Below, in pieces: positions 18,252 through 26,614 of a DNA stretch of 52,857 nucleotides. How positions within the stretch are numbered: the stretch's first letter is position 1; each line of letters starts with the position of its first letter. Location of the stretch: contig CABUXJ010000017.1 in NCBI GenBank assembly GCA_902495455.1, positions 1 through 52,857 of the forward strand, read 5' to 3'. The stretch comes from an uncultured Prevotella sp. GTDB taxonomy: Bacteria > Bacteroidota > Bacteroidia > Bacteroidales > Bacteroidaceae. The notes beneath the pieces were generated by a model. It was not told the origin of the DNA and ran no database searches. It saw only the letters and a list, made by a program, of their open reading frames with translations. The position numbers and the translations under genes are program-made.

Positions 18252-19091
18252 TTATTTCCATCCCATAAACATCCGTGCCGTCTCCGCATCATGATGGTCG
18301 AAGAACAGACTCTTTCCGGTGTCGAGCTTGGCTATCTGACGCATCTCCTCGTCGGACAGTTCGAAGTCGAAGATATCGAGATTCTGTTGCATGCGTTCGA
18401 TGTGAGTGGACTTGGGGATGATGATTACGCCGCGCTGGATGAGCCAGCGGAGTGCTACCTGCGCCACGCTTTTGCCGTGCTGTCCACCGATGCGCGCCAG
18501 CGTCTCGTTGGTGAACAGGTTGTTGCGCCCCTCGGCCAGCGGTCCCCATGACATGATGTGCGTGCCGAACTCTTCCATTATCTTCTGCGGCTCCACTTGC
18601 TGGTCGAACACGTGTGTCTCCACCTGGTTCACAGCCGGGACCACCTCCATGTTGCTGGCCATGTCGATGAAGTGGTCGGGATAGAAGTTTGAAACGCCGA
18701 TAGCCCGCAGTTTGCCCTCCTTGTAAGCGTCCTGTAAGGCGCGGTAGGCACCGTAGCGGTCGCAGAACGGCTGGTGCAGCAACATCAGGTCGATGTAGTC
18801 GGTCTGCAACTTGCGCAGACTTTCGTCGATGGAAGCCTTTGCCCTCCCGTAGCCATAATTGGAAATCCACACCTTGCTGACGAGGAAAAGCTCCTTGCGG
18901 TCGATACCGCTCTTCTTTACGGCGTTGCCCACGCCCTCCTCATTATGATAAGCCTGTGCCGTGTCAATCATGCGGTAGCCCACATGCAGGGCGTCCGACA
19001 CACAGCGTTCACACTCTTGGGGTGATACCTGATACACTCCATAACCCAATTGCGGCATTTCGATACCGTTGTTCAGTCTTATGTAATTCAT
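18252..19091 (-). CDS. Aldo/keto reductase
   Basis: NADPH-dependent reduction of a carbonyl by a TIM-barrel enzyme of 279 residues. The catalytic tetrad is visible as Asp43 and Tyr48 (MIDTAQAYHNEEGVG), Lys73 (FLVSKVW) and His106 (DLMLLHQPF). AIGVSNFYP and the C-terminal cofactor loop IIIPKSTHIERMQQN are also present. It is closest to the 2,5-diketogluconate reductase-like group; substrate not known. It begins a two-gene operon with the flavodoxin-esterase lipoprotein and belongs to the redox cassette between the long repeats. Confidence 0.93.
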   Translation of the reverse strand: MNYIRLNNGIEMPQLGYGVYQVSPQECERCVSDALHVGYRMIDTAQAYHNEEGVGNAVKKSGIDRKELFLVSKVWISNYGYGRAKASIDESLRKLQTDYIDLMLLHQPFCDRYGAYRALQDAYKEGKLRAIGVSNFYPDHFIDMASNMEVVPAVNQVETHVFDQQVEPQKIMEEFGTHIMSWGPLAEGRNNLFTNETLARIGGQHGKSVAQVALRWLIQRGVIIIPKSTHIERMQQNLDIFDFELSDEEMRQIAKLDTGKSLFFDHHDAETARMFMGWK

Positions 19092-19162
19092 ATTCTTTTA
19101 TATTCTTTTTTGTTTTGAGTTCATTCTGTTCACACGATTTCGGTGTGTCGTTTTTCTGTTTG

Positions 19163-19170
19163 CAAAGATA
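19163..19170 (-). promoter_or_regulatory. -7 element upstream of the aldo/keto reductase
   Basis: TATCTTTG on the minus strand fits TAnnTTTG and predicts a leader of about 65 bases. No TTTG box is present at the proper distance, which suggests activator control. Confidence 0.5.
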
Positions 19171-19300
19171 AGCCGTTGTCGCATAAATCCACTTTCCATA
19201 ATTACGGGCGATAATGCTATTTTTACGGAAGTGTTTTGCGCGGACGGGCAGCGGACTTTTGACCGGCCACGGTTCCCGTTGCATATAATGATTGTAGGTT

Positions 19301-19831
19301 TGTCAGAAAAATTCCGAATTTAAGTGCAAAATCCAGGGGCACTTTATAAAATTTTTCCGCCGTGCTCCCAAATTTTCAAATCTCGCGAAGGTCAAAATCA
19401 GGCGGTTTTTTCGGTGGAAAAATCATCGTTTTTGCAAAACACTGTCACACTGCGACTTACAAACGAACGGCCCCCTCTGACTTCCCCAAGGGGGGAGCTT
19501 GGGCTTCCCGTAGCGGCCCCGCGGGGTTGCAACGGGGCCCTTATTGCTTTGCAACGGGGCCGCCGTTGCAACCCAACGGGCACGCCGTTGCAACCCCGGG
19601 AGGGCCCCGTTGCTCGCCGAAACCCGCTTTTTGACCTTGAAACGGCAATCAAAAATCCGCGAAGTTTTGCAAAATCTGAGAGCCGCGGGGCCCTTAAAGG
19701 GGTGTGTGAAGCCGCAGGTCTCTCCCCCTTGGGGGAGTCGGAGGGGGCCTTCGGGGGCATTAAGGGCCTTATTGGTCGTGCGAATGTCCGTGAACGAGAG
19801 TTTTTGTCGATGCTATTTTGTAAATAAACTT
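19301..19831. repeat. Long direct repeat, copy 2 (about 531 bp, non-coding)
   Basis: Matches copy 1 at 12335-12866 from TGTCAGAAAAATTCCGAATT to TTTTGTAAATAAACTT in the same orientation, with scattered substitutions. The start points are 6,966 bases apart. Nested inverted ends of the CTCCCCCTT-GGGGGAG type lie at 19471-19497 and 19720-19747. The CAACGGGCACGCCGTTG palindrome is at 19574-19590. It ends about 150 bases before the pectate lyase promoter; nothing is recognisable in 19832-19983. Confidence 0.9.
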
Positions 19832-19983
19832 TACGATGTACTCATGCTGATGTATAGCCTTTTTGCCCTTTCGTAACAAAGCAGTATGAATATCAAACAC
19901 ACCGCGTGGTTTGTCATAAAATGTCTTTGCAAATTGACAAAATGCTGTTTTTAATGCGAACAGGCTATTTTTCATGCTCAAGA

Positions 19984-20015
19984 TTTGACACATAAGATAT
20001 TTTAGACTATATTTG
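19984..20015 (+). promoter_or_regulatory. Promoter of the pectate lyase gene
   Basis: TTTG at 19984-19987, a 20-base spacer, and TATATTTG at 20008-20015 give a full match to the Bacteroidetes consensus. Transcription should start near 20022, giving a 50-base leader before the ATG at 20072. Confidence 0.75.
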
Positions 20016-20071
20016 CAATGTTCTTTATATAAATGAATACTAATCTCAAAACAAACCAATATTTTATAACA

Positions 20072-22501
20072 ATGCCTAAACAACTAAAGAGAGTCCACTC
20101 AGTGTGGAACACATTCATCATGTTCTTTGTCTGCATGATGTGCGCAATGTCTGCATCGGCAGGCCCGATACATGTGTCGACAACCGGTAACGACAGCAAC
20201 CCGGGCGACGAGACGGCTCCGCTGCTCACCATCCACAAGGCGGTGGAGATGGTCGAACCGGGCGACACGATATGGGTGCATGGCGGAAGATATGTCATCA
20301 GCGAGCGCATCAAAATACCCGAGAAAGCCACTTCGGCTGAAAAGAGATGTTGTTTGTGGGCTGTGCCGGGCGAGGAAGTAATAATCGATGGCTCAGGAAT
20401 GAACCACACCACGATGGAAGCGTTCAAGATGGGACGTTGCATCTATGTCAACCATCTCGCCAACTACTGGCACTTCAAGGGACTGACGCTGTGCAACGCC
20501 GAAGACAACGGTATGAAGATAGAAGGCTCATATAACATCGTTGAGCAGTGTGTCTTCCACGACAACAATGACACCGGTCTGCAGATAGGAATGTACAAGG
20601 ACTTTTCCATCGAAGAGACCAAATCGCTGCCGGCCGGCACACCGCAATTCAATCCGGGCTATCAGTTTTGCCGCGGCAACAAGGTCATCAACTGCGACTC
20701 TTACAACAATTATGACAGACGCAGCTACAACGGCACCGATGACGGCGGCGACGCCGACGGTTTCGCCTGCAAACTGTTCCCCGGACCGGGCACGGAGTTC
20801 CACGGATGCCGCGCATGGACAAACAGTGACGACAACTGGGACCTGTATATGGTCTATCATCCGGTGCTGATCGACAGTTGCTGGGCTTATCACGGTGGCT
20901 ACACTCCTGACGGGCAGCCCATCGGAAACGGCAATGGATTCAAGTTGGGCGGTGGCGGCACAGCGGGCGGCGCGGCGTTTGCCCAGTCGCTCGGCGCACA
21001 CGTGCTGACAAACTGCGTGGCGTTCGGCAACCTTCACAAGGGCTACGACCAAAACAACGCATACGAGGGTATGTATATCGTGAACTGTACGGCATGGGGA
21101 AATGAATACAACTACCGTTTTCCAACACTGTTCAAATATGGAGGTATGACGATCCGCAACTGTATCGGCTGGGGCGCAACGAAGTTGAACCACGAGTTTC
21201 TGTCGGAAAGCAAGGAGGGTTCTGTCGTTCCCGACACTGAGTTCAACTCCTGGACAACGATAGACGGATGCGAGCCTTACAAGGAAGGCAATAAAAACAG
21301 CGCTGGTGTCAAACAGATGACCCGAGACCATTCGGGTGAGTTCCTCTCACTGAGCGTAGAAGACTTCATGGCACCGCGAGAGGCCGACGGTTCGCTGCCG
21401 AAGAACAACTTCGCACGGCTGAAAGAGGGCAGCATATTCAAGGACAAGGGCACGCCAATCATCGGTTTCACACCCGAGCGCCACCTTCCGCTCACCGAGG
21501 CGACAAACGCCGGACTGGAACTTGCCGTGGTGGACGACCTTTACTTGCCTTACAACGATGCAGCACCGGAGATGGGAGCATACGAACTTGACGGCGTGCC
21601 GGCGGGCGTGACGATACCGGAGAAGGCCACACTGACGTGCAAGACGGCAAACTCGGTGCAGGAGGTGGTGAAAGGACAACCTATCGCAGCCATCGTCTAT
21701 GAAATGGGCGGAGCAGCCACAGGAGCTAAGGTCGAAGGATTGGACGAAGGACTCACGGCTGTCATCGAAGACAATTTGATAACAATCAGCGGAACGCCGA
21801 AAGCCGGTTGCACATTTACCGTGACGGTCACGGGAGGGCCGAAAGACGTCACCGCGACAGGCATCATAACATGTGTGACACCGTATGTCGTGCTCACAGG
21901 TGACTGGTATCACTTCCAGGATGCGGCAGACAATCTGCCCGCAGACCTCAAGGATGTGATAAGTCTTGTGCAGAGCGGCGATCCTTCGGCAACGACACAA
22001 ACGCGAATCGTCCCCGACTACACCGAGTCTGACGGCAGCATACCGGGCGGATGCACACAGGGAGCTCTCGTTATGTCGCGCAACGGCGGCGTGAAATGGA
22101 CGTTCAAGGATGGAGTGATACAGCTTCTCATCAACTTGCATTTCACCGGCGGCCGCACATTCCGAATCGAATATACACTTGCCGACGGCACAACAAACAC
22201 GGTGAACGTGGCTAAAATAAGCAAAGGAACATACTGCAACTGGGATGTTCTCCAGCACGCCGGACTCTCGGACAAGGGCGAAACACTGAAGGATATCACG
22301 CTTATAAACAATAACACAAGCGGTGAAGTACGTATGTATGATATGTATGTGCGCGTGCCCGACACCGGCACAACAGGCATCGACACCGTTGTCGACGTTG
22401 CAAAGGGCAACCGCGTTGTCAAGTTTGTCAAGGGCAACCGCATCATAATAAAAAAGAGCGGTGTGGAATACAACACTCTCGGACAGCCAATCAGATACTG
22501 A
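20072..22501 (+). CDS. Secreted pectate lyase, PL9 family, with extra C-terminal modules
   Basis: Cleaves polygalacturonate by calcium-dependent beta-elimination. The 809-residue protein has a signal peptide ending near MSASAG, then a right-handed parallel beta-helix that starts STTGNDSNPGDETAPLLTIHKA (split motif GNDSNPG and PGDTIWVHGG). Matches to Dickeya Pel9A include the calcium aspartates in GDADGFACK and WTNSDDNWDL (Asp253, 254 and 257) and the catalytic base Lys291 in GNGFKLGG. After about residue 520 come an Ig-like segment (TLTCKTANSVQEVV) and a second beta-rich module (TGDWYHFQDA). The tail ends IIIKKSGVEYNTLGQPIRY and resembles sorting tails of the group. An ATG at 20033 also fits but leaves only about 11 leader bases. 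Its neighbour on the opposite strand is a pectinesterase. Confidence 0.88.
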   Translation: MPKQLKRVHSVWNTFIMFFVCMMCAMSASAGPIHVSTTGNDSNPGDETAPLLTIHKAVEMVEPGDTIWVHGGRYVISERIKIPEKATSAEKRCCLWAVPGEEVIIDGSGMNHTTMEAFKMGRCIYVNHLANYWHFKGLTLCNAEDNGMKIEGSYNIVEQCVFHDNNDTGLQIGMYKDFSIEETKSLPAGTPQFNPGYQFCRGNKVINCDSYNNYDRRSYNGTDDGGDADGFACKLFPGPGTEFHGCRAWTNSDDNWDLYMVYHPVLIDSCWAYHGGYTPDGQPIGNGNGFKLGGGGTAGGAAFAQSLGAHVLTNCVAFGNLHKGYDQNNAYEGMYIVNCTAWGNEYNYRFPTLFKYGGMTIRNCIGWGATKLNHEFLSESKEGSVVPDTEFNSWTTIDGCEPYKEGNKNSAGVKQMTRDHSGEFLSLSVEDFMAPREADGSLPKNNFARLKEGSIFKDKGTPIIGFTPERHLPLTEATNAGLELAVVDDLYLPYNDAAPEMGAYELDGVPAGVTIPEKATLTCKTANSVQEVVKGQPIAAIVYEMGGAATGAKVEGLDEGLTAVIEDNLITISGTPKAGCTFTVTVTGGPKDVTATGIITCVTPYVVLTGDWYHFQDAADNLPADLKDVISLVQSGDPSATTQTRIVPDYTESDGSIPGGCTQGALVMSRNGGVKWTFKDGVIQLLINLHFTGGRTFRIEYTLADGTTNTVNVAKISKGTYCNWDVLQHAGLSDKGETLKDITLINNNTSGEVRMYDMYVRVPDTGTTGIDTVVDVAKGNRVVKFVKGNRIIIKKSGVEYNTLGQPIRY

Positions 22502-22560
22502 TAAGTGGCACACGCCGAAGCCTCGGAACACACGGAAGAGGCATAAAGGCACGCAAAAGA

Positions 22561-22629
22561 GAGGGTGTTGCAGAACTCGCTGAGGAAGTCTTTAAGTGGG
22601 GTAATCTCAGCGAGTTCTGCAACACCCTC
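22561..22629. repeat. Perfect 24-bp inverted repeat after the pectate lyase
   Basis: GAGGGTGTTGCAGAACTCGC begins the left arm (22561-22584); the right arm is 22606-22629; the loop is 21 bases. A short TTTCT follows on the plus strand. It may terminate the pectate lyase transcript, but the long perfect arms and the AGGGTGT end, shared with the hairpin at 46308, are also like a small mobile-element remnant. The rest of 22502-22766 holds a short palindrome TTTGAGAATG region and nothing else clear. Confidence 0.75.
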
Positions 22630-22766
22630 TTTCTATCAAACCAAACAGACAGGTTCCCGACCGCAAATGGACATTTCCTTTGTCCATTAACAACACCGGA
22701 CTTCTCTCATTTGAGAATGTTGGCTGGTGTCCGGTATTACAAGGCTGCTTCCAATCATGTAGGGCT

Positions 22767-24074
22767 TCAACGCTTGTCCGCCGTTGAGGCCTCGACGGCG
22801 CGGCCGAGGCCGCCCATCTGGTTGGCGGCGCGGACGGCCCAGCGGTCGGAGGGCGTGCTGTCTTTCAGGCGGAAAGACGTCTTGGTGGTGAAGTCGACGA
22901 CCTTTCCGTTGCGGCAGATGGCGTAGAGCAGTGCGTCGGAAGAGCCCTGCCACGTCAGTTTTTTTCCCGTGATGCGGACATCGGCTGGCGCTGTCGCTTC
23001 GCGGACGAGCTTCTCCGGATGCCAGTCGCCCATGACGTTGGCCACGGTATATTCGGTCGCTTCGCTGTTGGTGAGCACCGGATGGTTGGGGTGTTCGACG
23101 CCCTCCTTGTCAACGTACATGGCGCGGCGGCCGCTGAGGTCGAGCATCTCACCCGTGGTGAGGCGCGTCCGGTATTCGGTGAACAGAGCCGGCCAGCCGC
23201 CGCTCATGTCCGCCCATCCGTTGTAGCCGCGCTTGTCGCGTGTGATGGGGCTGCGGTCGACCTGCGTGTCAATCCATACGGCGCGCGGAGTGCCCTTGCC
23301 CCACGGACGGCCGAGATAGTATGTGACGTCGGGCGTCTCGCTCTTGATGTGGCATGAGAGCATGACGTAGCCGTAGCGGCGCGCCACTGAGGGCACGGCA
23401 AGATAGCCGCCGCGGCCGCATTGCTGGAATGTCACACCGTTGTATACGACGTCGCCCTTGCCGCAGATATAGTCCGTGCGTCCGCGGATTATGCCGCCGT
23501 CGAAATAGAACCGGCCGTTCTGGTTGTTGCTCACGTAGGTGTCCTGATACGCCCAGATGCAGATGTTACGGGCGACGGTGAGGTCGGAACGGTCGTGGAG
23601 CACGATGTTGCGGCCCGTGTGGTCGCCCATGCCGCTGCGCATGGTCAGGTCCTGAAGATAGGTGCTGTGGCTTTGACGCTCGATGATGAGCACGTCGCCG
23701 CGGCCTATGCCCTCCAACGGATTGGCTCGGCCGAAGCCGTTGTCCCATGTCGGTTCGGGAACGGTGTTGGTGAGGACGGTCCTGTCGCGGTCTTCACCGA
23801 CGATTGACGTGTTCGGCGCTTTCAGATAGGAGCGCGGGTCGCCGTAATCCTTGCCGTCACCGCCGGTCGTCGTGCCTTCGGTGGGGATGGTGTAGTCGCC
23901 CTGCATGACGAAGATGCGGTAGCGGTGGGTCGTGTCACGGCGGCCGTTGGCGGCGTCGAGCGCTTGACGGAACGTGCCGTCGCGCGGCACAACGAAGTCG
24001 TAGAGCCGCTTCTCTTGTGCTCCGGCGGTCAGGCTGAGCACGGCGGCGATAAACAATAGGATAGGTTTCTTCAT
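22767..24074 (-). CDS. Secreted pectinesterase, CE8 family
   Basis: Removes methyl esters from homogalacturonan, making it a substrate for pectate lyases such as the one at 20072. The 435-residue protein has a signal peptide (MKKPILLFIAAVLSLTAGAQ) and the CE8 beta-helix with its catalytic residues: Asp178 in AYQDTYVSNNQNGRFYFDGG, Asp201 in GRTDYICGKG (usually DFIFG) and Arg256 in YYLGRPWGKGT. The last 90 residues form a beta-sandwich-like segment (VRITGKKLTWQGSSDALLYA), resembling a fibronectin-like add-on. It lies downstream of the LysR gene on the same strand, with the 88-bp element between them. Confidence 0.9.
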   Translation of the reverse strand: MKKPILLFIAAVLSLTAGAQEKRLYDFVVPRDGTFRQALDAANGRRDTTHRYRIFVMQGDYTIPTEGTTTGGDGKDYGDPRSYLKAPNTSIVGEDRDRTVLTNTVPEPTWDNGFGRANPLEGIGRGDVLIIERQSHSTYLQDLTMRSGMGDHTGRNIVLHDRSDLTVARNICIWAYQDTYVSNNQNGRFYFDGGIIRGRTDYICGKGDVVYNGVTFQQCGRGGYLAVPSVARRYGYVMLSCHIKSETPDVTYYLGRPWGKGTPRAVWIDTQVDRSPITRDKRGYNGWADMSGGWPALFTEYRTRLTTGEMLDLSGRRAMYVDKEGVEHPNHPVLTNSEATEYTVANVMGDWHPEKLVREATAPADVRITGKKLTWQGSSDALLYAICRNGKVVDFTTKTSFRLKDSTPSDRWAVRAANQMGGLGRAVEASTADKR

Positions 24075-24208
24075 GTCTTTTGATTTTTGTTTCAGCAGTT
24101 TTATTTGTTTGTTCTCCGCGCGTCAGGATTGCGCGGAAGAGCTATACGGAAGACAAAAGTACGAAAAAACAGCGGAGATAAAGACGGAACGGGGAGAAAA
24201 GTCATTTA

Positions 24209-24296
24209 AAACGCAAAGACCGCAAAGACGCAAAGTTTTATGGCAAGTGAAAAATGCCCGAACAATAAACTTTGCGTCTTTGCGGCCTTTGCGTTT
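24209..24296. repeat. 88-bp inverted-repeat element, copy 2
   Basis: Arms 24209-24238 and 24267-24296 pair at 29 of 30 positions around a 28-base loop, and both arm and loop lengths equal those of the copy at 11016-11103. Built of GCAAAG units. It lies between the LysR and pectinesterase genes and could also end the LysR transcript. Nothing else is recognisable in 24075-24326. Confidence 0.8.
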
Positions 24297-24326
24297 AAAA
24301 CTACGTTTAGATGAACCTGCCGTTAA

Positions 24327-25232
24327 TCATTTCTCAATCCACGCGTTCTGTCGTTCCCTCACGGCGAGCGACTCGTTGAGCAGCCGGATGAACTCAAGCA
24401 TTGACTTCTTGTGATAGGTGTCCTTCAGCGTATGGACGCAGCCGCTCATCTCGTTGTCCGGAATGTCGAGCGGGATGGCCTTTACACCCGTCTCGTTGTG
24501 GATTGTGGCCTCAGCGAGCACGGAGACGAACTTGCTCTGGCGTATGAGTTTCAGGAGGATGTTGACCTCGTTCAGCTCGATGCGTATGCGGAACTTGTTG
24601 TACGGAGTGATGATATGCTCGAAGGCGTTGCGCGCCTGAAGACCCTTCGACGGAAGGGCGAGGTCATAGTTCTCCAGCTCCGCTATGGTCACGCGGTCGT
24701 GGCCGGCCAGCGGATGGCTCGTGCTGACGATGGCCGAAAGGCAGTTCTGGAAGATGATGTGGGACTCGACGCCGTCGATGTGACGCGTGGGGCGGAAGGC
24801 GAGCGCAAAGTCAACCTCGCGTTCGCGGAGCAGTTCCATGAGTTCGGTCATGGGCTTGTAGAAAATGTTCAGCTTGATTTTGGGGTACATCCGCACGAAG
24901 GTGATGAGCGTTTCGGTCAGTATCGGGCTGAACGAATATGTCACGCCGATGTTGAGCGTGCCGGCCGCAAGGCTGTTGAGGTCGCTGATGCGCGTCTTGC
25001 AGAGTTCCGCCTCGCGCAGCGTCTTCTGGGCGTATGGCAGGAGCTCGCGGCCGGCTTCTGTCAGGTCTACCATGTGACTGCTTCTTACGAGCAGAGTGGT
25101 GCCCAGTTCGTTTTCGAGCTGTTTCACCTGTTGTGACAGCGTGCTTTGGGTTATGCACAGCACTTTGGCCGCCTCGGAGAAGTTGAGCGTCTCGGCCACT
25201 TTCACGAAATATCTTAGTTGACGCAGTTCCAT
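24327..25232 (-). CDS. LysR-family transcriptional regulator
   Basis: A 301-residue DNA-binding regulator. MELRQLRYFVKVAETLNFSE begins the winged helix-turn-helix (to about residue 60, with STLSQQVKQLENELGTTLLVR), then a linker helix and a periplasmic-binding-protein-like effector domain (LNIGVTYSFSPILTETL). No OxyR-type redox cysteine pair is present. The start at 25232 is chosen because the upstream ATG (25277) lies within the -7 element. The palindrome in its own promoter suggests autoregulation. The neighbouring pectinesterase and ThrE exporter are candidate targets; the effector is unknown. Confidence 0.92.
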   Translation of the reverse strand: MELRQLRYFVKVAETLNFSEAAKVLCITQSTLSQQVKQLENELGTTLLVRSSHMVDLTEAGRELLPYAQKTLREAELCKTRISDLNSLAAGTLNIGVTYSFSPILTETLITFVRMYPKIKLNIFYKPMTELMELLREREVDFALAFRPTRHIDGVESHIIFQNCLSAIVSTSHPLAGHDRVTIAELENYDLALPSKGLQARNAFEHIITPYNKFRIRIELNEVNILLKLIRQSKFVSVLAEATIHNETGVKAIPLDIPDNEMSGCVHTLKDTYHKKSMLEFIRLLNESLAVRERQNAWIEK

Positions 25233-25274
25233 ATTTGATATAGGGGGTTGCTGTTCTGTATTGTTATTTGACTG

Positions 25275-25300
25275 CAAAGATAGCCATTAGGTGGCTATCT
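25275..25300 (-). promoter_or_regulatory. LysR promoter with overlapping palindromic operator
   Basis: TATCTTTG (25275-25282, minus strand) is the -7 element. It overlaps a perfect inverted repeat, AGATAGCCA at 25278-25286 and TGGCTATCT at 25292-25300, with a 5-base centre. Such an operator over the promoter is typical of autoregulation by LysR proteins. The string GGTGGCTATC is shared with the palindrome at 10866-10890. The ThrE C-part gene ends at 25295, inside the operator. Confidence 0.6.
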
Positions 25301-25777
25301 CGTTGCCTGAAATGCGATTTTTTTGAATATGAAGATGGGCAGCGTCGCGCCCGTCACCATGCAGAGGACTATTCCGGTGGCGGTGAGGGCGTTGTGGACG
25401 AAGAGATAGAAGTATGTCCCGAACGCCTCCTGACCCTCCTGAAGCATGCACGCCGCCAGCGACCCGAATGCCCGGTAGGCATAGATGCCGGGTATCATCG
25501 GCAGCAGCGCCGGGAAAAGATAGGTCTCGGCCGGCGTCTTGGCCATCGGGGCCATAAAGACGGCGAGCGTACCGATGAGCAGCGAGGCCGGCAGGGTGGC
25601 CACGACGATGTGGATGTGGGCTATGTCGCCGTTGATAAGCATGTATCTGAGTGAGTGGCCGATGGCCGATATGAGGGCACAGTAGATGTAAGCCCGTCGC
25701 GGCGGATTGCTTATCGCCGCAAAACCGATGGCGGCAATCGCCGCGAACAATGCGTCTTGAAGAGAATTGCTACACAT
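25295..25777 (-). CDS. Threonine/serine exporter ThrE, C-terminal half as a separate protein
   Basis: A 160-residue membrane protein with about four or five hydrophobic segments that matches the ThrE_2 half of the ThrE/YjjP-YjjB exporters, including FPALLPMIPGIYAYRAF near residues 88-104. Together with the gene at 25826 it should form a two-component exporter of threonine/serine or small dicarboxylates in the inner membrane. It follows that gene by 48 bases. It ends at the LysR operator, so reading through into LysR is possible. Confidence 0.85.
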   Translation of the reverse strand: MCSNSLQDALFAAIAAIGFAAISNPPRRAYIYCALISAIGHSLRYMLINGDIAHIHIVVATLPASLLIGTLAVFMAPMAKTPAETYLFPALLPMIPGIYAYRAFGSLAACMLQEGQEAFGTYFYLFVHNALTATGIVLCMVTGATLPIFIFKKIAFQATR

Positions 25778-25825
25778 TTTATATATATTGTTGTTTATAC
25801 GTCTCAGTTTCCTTATCTTCTTTAT

Positions 25826-26614
25826 TCAGAACATCCCCGCGTCCATCAGCAGCATGGCGCAGCACAGTCCGGCCGAGAGACAGGCCGTCAGCACGAGGGC
25901 GTCGGCAAAGCGGCAGATGGCGCAGATGTAGTGACGGCAGAGCATGTCGCTGAACGAATTGAGGAACGGTATGCCCGGAACGAGATAGAGCACGCTCGTT
26001 CCGAGGGCCACCGACGGTGTCGTTCCGATGGCGAACAGGCGTCCCGTCGCACCAATGACGGCCGAGACGAACGCGCAAACGATGAACACGATCCGTAGGT
26101 CGAGCCCGTGGGAGAGGAGCAGTTGCTTGATGTAATATCCCGCCGTGGTCGCCGCGGCCACTATCGTCATGGCTGCGGCGTCACCGCCGAAGAGCCGGCA
26201 GAACGATGCGTTGGCGAGGGCGACGAGCAGGAGCACCGTCCAGCGGTTCTGATGGTCATCGGAGATGATGCGGTCGAACCGGCTGACGGCCTTGTCGAAG
26301 CTGATTTTACCGTCGGCCACCTCCCAGCTCAGCTCGCTCAGGCGGCTGTTCATGTTGAAGCTGGTGGGGCAGTGGTGCATCGAGGCTATCGACGTGACGC
26401 TGTCGGCCGCGCCCTTCTCCCACACCGAGATATGGACGTGGCAGGGCATGATCGTCATGTCGGTCTCCTTGCCGTAGGCCCGGGCCATGCGCGTCACGTT
26501 CTTCTCAAGCCTTATGCACGTGGCACCGCATCCGAGAAGCCACGAGCAATAGCGCGACAGGAAGAAGCACAACTCTTGCGATGTCGGCCGGCGAGAGTCA
26601 GTCTTCGTCGTCAT
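25826..26614 (-). CDS. Threonine/serine exporter ThrE, N-terminal half (YjjP-like)
   Basis: A 262-residue inner-membrane protein of the ThrE family. The soluble N-terminal part (about 1-125) contains LLGCGATCIRLEKNVTRMA, a family motif, and it is followed by five or so membrane segments (about 130-255) with LVPGIPFLNSFSDML, the pore motif of the family. The ATG at 26614 (MTTKTDSRRPTSQELC) is chosen; the frame extends to 26737 but that part lies inside the upstream small gene. It overlaps the small membrane-protein gene by 17 bases and precedes the C-terminal half, so the three probably form one operon. Confidence 0.85.
   Translation of the reverse strand: MTTKTDSRRPTSQELCFFLSRYCSWLLGCGATCIRLEKNVTRMARAYGKETDMTIMPCHVHISVWEKGAADSVTSIASMHHCPTSFNMNSRLSELSWEVADGKISFDKAVSRFDRIISDDHQNRWTVLLLVALANASFCRLFGGDAAAMTIVAAATTAGYYIKQLLLSHGLDLRIVFIVCAFVSAVIGATGRLFAIGTTPSVALGTSVLYLVPGIPFLNSFSDMLCRHYICAICRFADALVLTACLSAGLCCAMLLMDAGMF

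Noticed and set aside
16804..18294. 496-codon plus-strand frame opposite the flavodoxin-esterase gene
   Set aside because: Entirely antisense to a protein with clear domains and motifs; histidine/valine/arginine-rich shadow composition.
19301..19831. Insertion-sequence interpretation of the long repeats
   Set aside because: No transposase frame within either copy and no clear target-site duplication at the ends; kept as non-coding repeats with a nested MITE-like part.
24327..25232. OxyR assignment of the LysR regulator
   Set aside because: The ATAG...CTAT dyad looked OxyR-like, but spacing is wrong and the redox cysteine motif is missing.
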